Shown: piece after piece, positions 12,001 through 24,000 of the stretch
How positions within the stretch are numbered: position 1 is the stretch's first letter
Layout: every line of letters begins with the position of its first letter
Assembly (NCBI GenBank): GCA_034440615.1
Contig: JAOTOM010003920.1
Span: 62,001 to 126,000 of the forward strand
Direction: 5' to 3'
DNA from: Ashinkailepas kermadecensis
Lineage: Eukaryota > Arthropoda > Thecostraca > Neolepadidae
DNA length: 64,000 nucleotides
Translations under genes and position numbers: made by a program
Notes under the pieces: model-generated
What the model was told of the DNA's origin: nothing
Seen by the model: the letters and a program-made list of their open reading frames with translations, nothing else
Databases searched by the model: none

Positions 12001-15000
12001 ATTTAGAGTACAAAGGATGATGTCACAAGGGGACCAAATCCCAGCTTACAGTGAACGCCACGTCTTGTACAGAAGAGTATGTCGTGAAAGGAAACAACTC
12101 CAACTTATAGTTGGCACCACGTATTGTACGGATCATGTCATAGGAGGACCCAACCTCAGCTTATAGTAGACACCACGTATTGTACAGAGGAGTGTGCCGT
12201 AGTAGGGCCCAATCTTAGCTTTTAGTGGGCACCACGTCTTTTGCAGAGTATGTCGTAGTGGGACCAAACCTCAGCTTTTAGTGGACACCACGTCTTGTAC
12301 TGAGGAGTACGTCGTAGGAGGGCCCAACCTCAGCTTATAGTGGGTACTGCGTCTGGTACAGAGTATGTCGTAGGAGGACCCAATCTCAGACTGTAGTGGA
12401 CACTACGTCTTGTACAGAGGAGTATGTCGTAGGAAGACCAAACGTCAGCTCCGTCTCGAGCAGAGGAGTATGTCGTATGAGGACTCAACCTCAGTGTTTA
12501 TTGGACACCACGTCTTGTACAGAGTATGTCGTGGGAGACCCGAACCTCAGCTTATAGTGGGCACCACGTATTGTACAGAGTATGTCGTAGGAGGACCGAA
12601 CCTCAGCTTATAGTGGGCACCACGTCTTATACAAAGTATGTCGTAGGAGGACCCAACCTCGGGTAATAGGCACCACGTCTTGTACGGAGTATGTGGTAGT
12701 AGGACCCAACCTCGGCTAATAGGCACCCCGTCTTGTACAGAGGAGTTGATTCCGAGCGAGCCTCAGTTGGTGGCTGCCGTGCGGCGCGCCACGCTGGCGC
12801 GACTCTTCACGCCCGTGATGATGGGCACCGCGCTGAAGAACCGCGGCGTACAGTCGCTGCTGGACGGCGTGCTGGACTTGCTGCCGAACCCGTCGCAGGT
12901 GGACAACTTCGCGCTTGACGAGGCGCGTCTCACGTGAGTGGCAGCGCCCACCCGGCCGGCCTGACTCTAAACTCTTAGGTTAGTTGAGTTGCTCATGTTT
13001 CGCGAGACAGTCTCGTCTCCCGCGGTGTCGGCGTCTTGCGTGTCCCAGACGTCGCGCGGTCTTCATGGCTCGCGCCTGTTTTCATGGGTCGCGCACGTCT
13101 CCATGGCTCGCGCCTGTCTTCATGGGTCGCGCACGTCTCCATGATTCGCGCACGTGCTCCCGTGATGTACACTTGTTTCCTCGTCAGTTGCGTGTTCCAG
13201 GCGTCGCGCGGTCTTCATGGGTCGCGCACGTCTCCTGTGGTGCGCGTGCTCTCGTGATGTACACGTGTATCCTCGTCAGTCGCGCAACCTGTGGCGTATG
13301 CGTCTGTCTGCCTCTGGCTTCTCTCGTCTCCCGTTAAATATATGTTGATCATGACATGTTTTCCTTTCGTAGCACTTGGTGTACGATAGCTCGTCATTAT
13401 GATTATTGCTCCATGTCTCCCGTGGCCATCTAATCGTCTGCAGTTTCCTTGTTTCGCATGGCCTTCAGATTTCCTCTTACGCTCCTCCACGTCCTCGTAT
13501 GTCTCCTGTACGTTTACCGACCACCTCTCCCCTTCATTGCCGTGACATCCATATTTGTTTTATCCCTCTCGTCTCACGTGACTGACGACGTGTCTCGCGA
13601 CGATCGCCATTCTTCACCGTTCCTTGTCCATATTTGTTTTATCCCTCTCGTCTCACGTGACTGACGACGTGTCTCGCGACGATCGCCATTCTTCACCGTT
13701 CCTTGTCCATATTCCCGCACCACCCGCGTCGGCTGCCACTGTCATTCTCCCACACATGGTGCCGGGGCGCTCTCACGTGCATGACCAACTGGTGTCGCTT
13801 TGCCCGGTTGACACGCTCCGCCCGACCGGCCAGACCTGAGGGCCAGCCCACCAAGGTGCTCATGGACCCTCGCCGCGACAACACGCACCCGTTCGTGTCG
13901 CTCGCCTTCAAGCTGGAGGCGGGCAAGTTCGGTCAGCTGACTTACCTGCGCTGCTACCAGGGCCGCCTCGCCAAGGGCGAGACCATCTTCAACACGAGGA
14001 CCGGCAAAAAGGTGGTAGCCACGCCGGACGCTCGCTGTTGGGTGGTGGTTGGCACGTGGTGCGCCGGTCGACGTCACATGTATTTGATTGATTGATTATT
14101 TTTGTGACCACGTGGTGAGCAGCTATTAATCAACTGCATGGCGTCTATGGCAGTCATTTGTGTACAAGGGGTGATTTTGATGAGTTTGTTGCGATGGGGG
14201 TGGGGCGGAGGAGTCCGACGCGTGACAAGTCTGCCCAATTGCACCCCGTCGGCTACTTCTTCAAGCGTCAGTATAATAATGTAAGCCATCTCTTTTCAAT
14301 GAATGCGGGTAAATATCAGAATAAGAAGAGCCTGGAGCGCGCGCTACAGGCCAGTACGTCTGCGGTTTAGCGGGTGTCTGTCGCTAGCTGGGTGGTGGAG
14401 TGTAGCCTGGTGGCAGTGGGGTGATGTCGCTAGGAGACCGCTGATATACGACTGTATGGCGAGAGGTGTGTTATGGTGTGATGTGATGTGATGTGACCAG
14501 GTACCAGTGAGTTGATGTGGCTAAGTCACCGCCGACAAACGACCGTTTGGCGAGTGGTGTGGTGGTGTAGTATGGAGTGGTGTGACCAGGTGAAAGTGAG
14601 GTGATGTGGCTAGGTGACTGCCAACAGACGACTGTGCGACGGGTGGTGTGGTGTGATGTGATGTGACGTGGCCAGGTACCGGTGAGGTGATGTGGCTAGG
14701 TGACTGCCAACAGACGACTGTGCGACGGGTGGTGTGGTGTGATGTGATGTGATGTGATGTGATGTGATGTGGCCAGGTACCGGTGAGGTGATGTGGCTAG
14801 GTCACCGCCGACAAACGACCGTGTGGCGTGGTGTGGTATGGTGTGGTGTGACCAGGTGAAGGTGCGGTGATGTGGCCAGGTGACCGCTGACAGACGACTG
14901 TGTGACGGTGTGGTGTGGTATGGTGTGGTGTGACCAGGTGAAGGTGCGGTGATGTGGCCGGGTGACCGCTGACAGACGACTGTGTGACGGTGTGGTGTGA

Positions 15001-18000
15001 CCAGGTGAAGGTGTGGTGATGTGGCTGGGTGACCGCTGACAGACGACTGTGTGACGGTGTGGTGTGGTGTGACCAGGTGAAGGTGCGGTGATGTGGCCGA
15101 GTGACCGCTGACACGACTGTGTGACGGTGTGGTGTGGTATGGTGTGGTGTGACCAGGTGAAAGTGCGGTGATGTGGTCAGGTGACCGCTGACAGACGACT
15201 GTGTGACGGTGTGGTGTGGTATGGTGTGGTGTGACCAGGTGAAGGTGCGGTGATGTGGTCAGGTGACCGCTGACAGACGACTGTGTGACGGTGTGGTGTG
15301 GTATGGTGTGGTGTGACCAGGTGAAGGTGCGGTGATGTGGTCAGGTGACCGCTGACAGACGACTGTGTGACGGTGTGGCGGTGTGGGCAGGTTCGCGTCG
15401 CCCGACTCGTTCGGCTGCACGCCGATCAGCTGGAGGACGTGGCCGAGGTGTTCGCTGGCGACATTTTCGCCTTGTTCGGCGTCGACTGCGCCTCCGGAGA
15501 CTCGTTTGTCTCCAACAATAAACTGAAGCTCTCCATGGTACGTTCCGATGGAGGCGATATTTTGTTAGGTTAGTTAGTCATTTGGGTTTTAGGACGCATC
15601 GGCTTCCATGGCCATGTAGCTCCCGTCGGTTTCCTGTTGAAGGCCGTTATCACGCGCACTGGAGGGGGGCGAGATCCGCCCACCCCTCCGGTTTTTCGTA
15701 CATAACTGCAGATTTTACCGGTCGATATGCGCAATTTTCTGCGTACCTGCTTAGAAATGACCGGCGCGTCGTTTAAAGCAAGAAAAATGGAAATGGGCCG
15801 AACATTTTTAGAGTTCGTCAAACTCAACGGTTAGACAAAAAATTTCGTAGCGCCAGACCACAAAAATCGGCGCTGATGCGCTTCCCGTATATCCGCAAAA
15901 GGGAAGTGTTCTTGGCAACACTAGCGACTTGTTTGATGTATATCGATATGCTATATAGTTTCAAAGTCATCTTAGGTTACCGAAGTCAAGTCAGGTCAAG
16001 TTCATGACAGGTTAATGGAACCAAACTTGGTCAACTGGAATATTGTCATAAATGCACTACTGTTTGTCATTTGTACTGTTTGTCATTGCGTTTCCATACT
16101 TTCTTTATTCATGTACTTCACTCCTTTCTTCGCGAAGCCGATTGCGCCGAGCTGCCCGACGAAGCAGTCGGGCGAGTGACCCGGTTCCTGTAGCTGGAAC
16201 AGGTAACTAACCTGATAAAGTGCTGCTATATAGGTGACCTGAGGTCAAATATCGGGTCTGGCATCTGTATTGCATCATTAGTAATGTTCAAAACATCATT
16301 GATGCCAATTTTGGAGCATTTAAACGCAATCACAGCGATCCATAACAATGACAAGCGAAGCCACGCAAAACAAGAAAATTTTGACAAATGTGACATCATT
16401 TGACCTGGAAGATATTGACCTAAGGTCATGAAATTTACACACAATAGAGTTCACTACCGTACCCATCCACCCTGCGAATTTCGTTCCTCCAGCTTTGATA
16501 GGAGCTGAGATCTTAGGGGGCGGAATCCGCCCCCCCTCCAGTGCGCGTAATTTTCAGAGGCCCTCCAGGGCGCGTGTTAATAGGAGCCCAGATCTTATGG
16601 GGGGGGGGGGGGCGGAATCCGCCCCCTCCCCCTCCAGTGCGCGTAATTTTCAGAGGCCCTCCAGGGCGCGCGTTATACTGAAACCATCGTGGCATTATGT
16701 ACAGGCTACAGGGTACATGGCGCAATTTTGCGCCTACGATTAGACTTCATTAGCATTCAATCTGAATCCCGTGTTTGTCGTATTGCCAATAGCCATGCCT
16801 AGACATGTGTCTGGCAGGTTACGGCACTTGACGGATGCTATGTGTAGACATGTACAGTGCATCAGTGAATCTGAAAACTACCCCGGGCGCCGGAGTTTGC
16901 TGGCATGATCGTTCGTGTTACGGGTGGAAGGAAATTTCAAGCCCGTTCGCAACCAAGTTCCAATAGCAGTTTCTTGGGGACGAGTGGTCTAGGGGTTAGA
17001 GTCACAATCGAAAGATTGTGGGTTCGAATCTCACCTGTCGCTACTCTTCGCCCGCGACCAATCGGCGTGAGAGATTGGCGACGCTATATGACTCAACGGT
17101 CGACGTGTCGTAAAACCAATAACTAACAATAGCAGTTTCTTCCTAGCCAAAAATCTGTCGAAGCTGATGAATTGGACAAGACAATTCCATGTTTCTGAAA
17201 CCCTCATTTAACCGCTTGAGCAATCCGACATAACACAAATAAGCGTTATTATGTAATATAGCAATTAATCAGGTGCAGTGCTGCATTGAGCATGATTATG
17301 AGTGCGAAAAATGCGGAAGACCTTCTGCTCATATTAAAACAAAGAAATAGATCCAAATTCGCACTATATATTTCGGCCATGGGCCTTTCTCAACAGTAAA
17401 CATTTTGCTACAAAAGCCACAAAAACACGCGCCAAGTGCACCTCGTGACACCGCCTTCATTTTGCATATCACAATATCTGCATACTCTTAAAATGCATAC
17501 AAACATTAACATAAGTCAACATCAAGGTGTATGATCCGTGTGTGCATGCATGTGTCAACTTGAGACCCAGGTGTGTGTGCGTGTCTGTGTGTGGATGCGG
17601 TTATGTGTTGCATATGTGCTTGCCTTAGGCGGTGTATGGAACCGGTTTTATCAGGGTCCATGATGCCGTCATTGTGTTTGATGAATATTTTGTGTTCCTA
17701 ATCTCTATTGATTCGCTGATTTTGAACTCTGCTACATCTTTTCAGACTTGCAGAGTGGATATGCTGAGTGTTTTAGAGTCGGAAGTGCTGCTCGCATTAG
17801 TTATTTTGAAGTGTTCGCCAAATGGGGTGTTAGTGGTTTTATTTTTAGCGTCTCTTAAGTGCTCTTTACATCTGTCCCTAACCATGCGTTTGTGTTTCCC
17901 CTATATACGTGATGTTCAATGGTCGGCATGGCTGGCATGTTATAAGGTAGACGGTGTTCCGTGTGTGGCATCTGCCTTGAAGTCCTGCCAGACAACAGTG

Positions 18001-21000
18001 GCACTTTTTCCTCCCAGCAGGACATGGGTGTGAGCTGAGAGCGGACTTGGTCAGAGTTTCTGAAAGTGTTTTGCCACTCTGCCATGCCACATGTAGTGAT
18101 AGTTTTGAGGTTTTGATTGCCGCTGTTATTTTTTGGTGAACTTATCATCTATGTAGGGGAGGCTGACGAAAGTTGCGTTGTCTTTGGGGTCCGAACGTCG
18201 CGTTTGTGTATATGTACTTCTCACGTGTGTTACCTGAAACATTGCTCTTTTGATCATGCGGGGTGGATAGTTGTTTGCCAGAAACACATCTTCGATTGTT
18301 TGCATGCCTCGGTTTCGGGCATCAGCATTAAATCCGAGACGCTTGGCTCTCAATGTCTGTGCATACAAAACTGCTCTTTTTGTCTGGATGGTGTGCCGAG
18401 AAAAATGGAAGGATTATGGGCGCCGCCATCGGTTTTATGTACAGCTCGGTTGTGTAAGAATCGTCCTTGTTGATGGTCAGAAGTGTATCCAGGAAATGTA
18501 CTTGTTGTTTACTGGAATGGCCACTGCACTCCATTTATAATTTTATGGAGGGATGGAAGTTGTTGAGGAAATTAAAACAATCGTCGAGTGATTTTGATCC
18601 GTGAGTCCAAATACCTAGGACATCATCAATGTAGCGCATAAATGGTATGGGCTGGTGTTGATTGGATGTCAGGAGGAGTGTCTCCACTGCGTTGATGAAT
18701 ATGATGGCCAGTGGTGGAGCAATCCGACTCCCGATAGCTATGCCCTTTTGCTGACGGTAATATCTGTCCCCGAATCTCACAAAGTTATTATTTAAGCAAT
18801 GTTTCAGGAAATTTTCGATGTCTGTTAGACCTAATCTAAACATGTTTATCTCATCGCTATGCAAGCGCAGGATATCTATTGTGGCCGAGATCGCTCCATC
18901 CGTAGGTATATTGCCGTATAAGTTGGCTACATCAACAGTGAATGCGATAGCTCCTGACGGTAGCCCTGCGGGAAGCTGGCTCTGCAAACGGTCCAAATAA
19001 TCATAATTATTCCGAAGACGTGCTGGTACAAAAGCTAAAAGTTGGGAGACGACGCGTTGAAGGAACCAAGTTAATTTGTCCAAGGGATCACCCCATGCCG
19101 AAACTATCGGGCGCAAGGGTACATCCGGCTTGTGGCTTTTGGGAAAGCCATACAGCTCCGCTGTCCGGGAAGATGTGGGTTTTATGGCTTTAATGAATTT
19201 TTCAGCAACTTTTCCTGTCAACGTTGCGGTAATTATCCTTTTGGTGGCTGCTTCCAGATGTCGCGTTGGGTTCTTGTCTACGCGTTGATATTGCTCTTTT
19301 ATTGTTGATGCTTTCTCTATATATGTTGTTCGAACACTTCAAAATCACTCACGCGAGCAGCACTTCCGACTCTAAAACACTCAGCATATCCACTCTGCAA
19401 ATCTGCAAAGATGTAGCAGAGCTCAAAATCAGCGAATCAATGGAGATCAGGAACAAAAAGCCTTCATCAAACACAATGACGGCATCCTGGACCCTGATAA
19501 AACCGGTTCCATACACCGCCTAAGGCAAGCACATATGCAACACAACCGCATCCACACACAGACACGCACACACACCTGGATCGCAAGTTGACACATGCAT
19601 ACACACACGGATCATACGCCTTGATGTGGGCTTATGTTAAGGTGTGTATGTATTTTACGAGTATGTAGATATTGTGATATGTAAAATGAAGACGATTCAC
19701 TGTGCAGTGTCACGAGGTGCACTTGGCGTGTGTGTTTTTGTTGCTTTTGTAGCAAAATGTTTACTGTTGAGGAAGGCCCAAGGCTACAGAACACCAGGTA
19801 GAACGCTCCGCTTCCCAAAAAGGGAGACGCTTCAGCCGACCATCAATTATATAAACTTGAGCCGACCAATCAGCGTTTGACGACCTCCGCCGATCGTGGC
19901 AATAGTAAAGGCCGTAGGGCAAAACTTGTGGAAGCTATTATTCATATATTGTTCCATTGTTCGTGCTAATTTTCAACAAAGGCATTCTTGCTACTTTAAT
20001 CTTGATCTTTAATACTACTTTATCACAATGTCACCGCTAACAGGGGGAACAAAAATCATATTTGTGTGGATGTTATCGGTTTCGCCGCACTAACGACACA
20101 ATTTGTTTGTTTACCATTATCACGATCGACGGAGGTCGTCAAACGCTGATTGGTCGGCTAAAGCGTCTCCCTTTTTGTATTGGACTAAAATGCTGGAGCG
20201 CACCCCCCTGGGAAGGCTCGTGGCAGAAATATATACAGTGCGAATTTGGATCTATTTCTTTGTTTTAATATGAGCATAAGGTTATTTTACGCCTTTTTCT
20301 GAAATATAGCAATTAGTGAGATGTGGAAAATGATTTGCCATATAAAAACCTGAAGGCAACCCTGTAGATAATCTAATACCTGCCTTTACCAGTGAATTGA
20401 GATTATCCCTAAGCATTCAATAGGATAGTGAAGACGATATTTTCTAGGTGTTTTAACCTAGTGCATCGTTCAGCAACCTAAACATGTGTTAAATTGAAAA
20501 TATGTTTAGTTCGTTTAGCATAAAAGTAGTTCAGGCCAGCAATGGCGAAGCAAGGTGCCACCTTTCACAGCTTAGCCAATTCTGTGAAATTATCCAAGTA
20601 AATGAGCAAAATGTCAATCATCACAATTTGGCTTCTCTCATAATTTTACTTTGTTTGTAAAAGTGCTTTCCTAAATATTATTCAGAATATCAAGACTTTC
20701 CAACCAGTTATTCGACCTGACAAAAGTATGCCTAGTTTGGACGGTGTCATGCAGCACTGGTGGTTGAGATATCACCCGACCGGTGCCAACTGCTGACTTC
20801 CACCACTCCCATCCGACCGGTGCCAACTGCTGACTGCCACCACTCCCATCCGACCGGTGCCAACTGCTGACTGCCACCACTCCCATCCGACCGGTGCCAA
20901 CTGCTGACTGCCACCACTCCCATCCGACCGGTGCCAACTGCTGACTGCTAACACACTCCCATCTGACCGGTGCCAACTGCTGACTGCTGCAACTCCCATC

Positions 21001-24000
21001 CGACCGGTGCCAACTGCTGACTGCCACCACTCCCATCTGACCGGTGCCAACTGCTGACTGCCACCACTCCCATCCGCCCGGTGCCAACTGCTGACTGCTA
21101 ACACACTCCCATCTGACCGGTGCCAACTGCTGACTGCCACCACTCCCATCTGACCGGTGCCAACTGCTGACTGCTGCATGCAACTGCCACTCCCATCTGA
21201 CCGGTGCCAACTGCTGACTGCCACCACTCCCATCCGACCGGTGCCAACTGCTGACTGCTACCACTCCCATCCGACCGGTGCCAACTGCTGACTGCCACCA
21301 CTCCCATCTGACCGGTGCCAACTGCTGACTGCCACCACTCCCATCCGACCGGTGCCAACTGCTGACTGCTGCCACTCCCATCCGACCGGTGCCAACTGCT
21401 GACTGCCACCACTCCCATCTGACCGGTGCCAACTCGCTGACTGCCACCACTCCCATCCGACCGGTGCCAACTGCTGACTGCTAACACACTCCCATCTGAC
21501 CGGTGCCAACTGCTGACTGCTGCAACCTCCCCATCCGACCGGTGCCAACTGCTGACTGCCACCACTCCCATCTGACCGGTGCCAACTGCTGACTGCCACC
21601 ACTCCCATCTGACCGGTGCCAACTGCTGACTGCTGCAACTCCCATCTGACCGGTGCCAACTGCTGACTGCCACCACTCCCATCCGACCGGTGCCAACTGC
21701 TGACTGCTAACACACTCCCATCTGACCGGTGCCAACTGCTGACTGCTGCAACTCCCATCCGACCGGTGCCAACTGCTGACTGCCACCACTCCCATCTGAC
21801 CGGTGCCAACTGCTGACTGCCACCACTCCCATCTGACCGGTGCCAACTGCTGACTGCTGCAACTCCCATCCGACCGGTGCCAACTGCTGACTGCCACCAC
21901 TCCCATCCGCCCGGTGCCAACTGCTGACTGCTAACACACTCCCATCTGACCGGTGCCAACTGCTGACTGCTGCAACTCCCATCCGACCGGTGCCAACTGC
22001 TGACTGCTAACACACTCCCATCTGACCGGTGCCAACTGCTGACTGCTGCAACTCCCATCCGACCGGTGCCAACTGCTGACTGCCACCACTCCCATCTGAC
22101 CGGTGCCAACTGCTGACTGCCACCACTCCCATCCGCCCGGTGCCAACTGCTGACTGCTAACACACCCCCATCTGACCGGTGCCAACTGCTGACTGCCACC
22201 ACTCCCATCTGACCGGTGCCAACTGCTGACTGCTGCAACTCCCATCCGACCGGTGCCAACTGCTGACTGCCACCACTCCCATCTGACCGGTGCCAACTGC
22301 TGACTGCCACCACTCCCATCCGACCGGTGCCAACTGCTGACTGCTGCAACTCCCATCCGACCGGTGCCAACTGCTGACTGCCACCACTCCCATCTGACCG
22401 GTGCCAACTGCTGACTGCCACCACTCCCATCCGACCGGTGCCAACTGCTGACTGCTGCCACTCCCATCCGACCGGTGCCAACTGCTGACTGCCACCACTC
22501 CCATCTGACCGGTGCCAACTGCTGACTGCTAACACACTCCCATCTGACCGGTGCCAACTGCTGACTGCCACCACTCCCATCTGACCGGTGCCAACTGCTG
22601 ACTGCTGCAACTCCCATCCGACCGGTGCCAACTGCTGACTGCTACCACTCCCATCCGACCGGCGCCAACTGCTGACTGTCACCACTCCCATCCGACCGGT
22701 GCCAACTGCTGACTGCTGCCACTCCCATCCGACCGGCGCCAACTGCTGACTGTCACCACTCCCATCCCACCGGTGCCAACTGCTGACTGCCACCACTCCC
22801 ATCCGACCGGTGCCAACTGCTGACTGCTGCCACTCCCATCCGACCGGTGCCAACTGCTGACTGCCGCCACTCTCATCCCACCGGTGCCAACTGCTGACTG
22901 CCACCACTCCCATCCGACCGGTGCCAACTGCTGACTGCTGCCACTCCCACCCGACCGGTGCCAACTGCTGACTGCCGCCACTCCCATCCGACCGGTGCCA
23001 ACTGCTGACTGCTGCCACTCCCATCCGACCGGTGCCAACTGCTGACTGCTAACACACTCCCATTCGACCGGTGCCAACTGCTGACTGCTGCAACTCCCAT
23101 CCGACCGGTGCCAACTGCTGACTGCTGCCACTCCCATCCGACCGGTGCCAACTGCTGACTGCTGACACACTCCCATCCGACCGGTGCCAACTGCTGACTG
23201 CTGCCACTCCCATCCGACCGGTGCCAACTGCTGACTGCTAACACACTCCCATCCGACCGGTGCCAACTGCTGACTGCTGCAACTCCCATCCGACCGGTGC
23301 CAACTGCTGACTGCTGCCACTCCCATCCGGCCGGCGCCAACTGCTGACTGTCACCACTCCCATCCGACCGGTGCCAACTGCTGACTGCTAACACACTCCC
23401 ATCCGACCGGTGCCAACTGCTGACTGCCACCATTCACATCCGACCGGTGCCAACTGCTGACTGCTGCCACTCCCATCCGACCGGTGCCAACTGCTGACTG
23501 CCGCCACTCTCATCCCACCGGTGCCAACTGCTGACTGCCACCATTCCCATCCGACCGGTGCCAACTGCTGACTGCTGCCACTCCCATCCGACCGGTGCCA
23601 ACTGCTGACTGCTGCCACTTCACGCCCTCCTCAGGAATCCATCTTCGTGCCGGACCCGGTCATATCGATGTCCATCAAGCCCAAGAACAGCAAGGATATA
23701 GAAAACTTCGGGAAGGCGGTCAACAGGTGGGATAAGCCGTTCGGGGCCCGCGTGGTCTGCTACGACTATGCAACTGAAACTGTGTAAATCCTCAAATGTG
23801 ATTCGCGATTGCTGCTTTTCTGAAGCTAGGCTGCTGATCACGGCTGTTGGGTGTTGGTGTTCGTGGCCGTTTTGCTGGACTGTTTCGCCGGACTGTTTTG
23901 CCGCTGCCCTGAGCGACAGGCCGGTGTGTTTTCGGGTGTTGTTCGATGAACAACACCCGACCGTTGGCAGGTTCACCCGCGAGGATCCCACGTTCAAGAT

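Larger units (their letters stand above)
17268..20302 (-). mobile_element. Penelope-like retroelement with GIY-YIG region and 13-bp TSD
   Basis: The element lies in the GFM1 e7-e8 intron on the opposite strand. The 13-mer AATATAGCAATTA flanks it at 17255-17267 and 20303-20315, a convincing target-site duplication. It contains a Penelope-type reverse transcriptase followed by a GIY-YIG-like region, the diagnostic order of this class. The left end (17268-17820) reappears inverted at 19329-20302, the inverted pseudo-LTR layout known for Penelope-like elements; the right arm is split by a 440-bp insertion. The coding region has frameshifts and starts abruptly at the right arm, so it is 5' truncated and inactive. 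Confidence 0.88.

Noticed and set aside
16976..17041. Functional tRNA gene
   Set aside because: A and B boxes are present, but the anticodon arm is not canonical, and the sequence is the head of a SINE with a TSD at the end of its tail.
17164..17201. Hammerhead ribozyme core (CTGATGA ... GAAAC) near the Penelope element
   Set aside because: The 26 nt between the two motifs do not form a clean stem II and the site lies outside the element's TSD.
20671..23433. Very long minus-strand open frames (up to 588 codons)
   Set aside because: They only read through the 37-bp minisatellite; all three minus frames stay open and the product is a monotonous repeat. No flanking coding signal.
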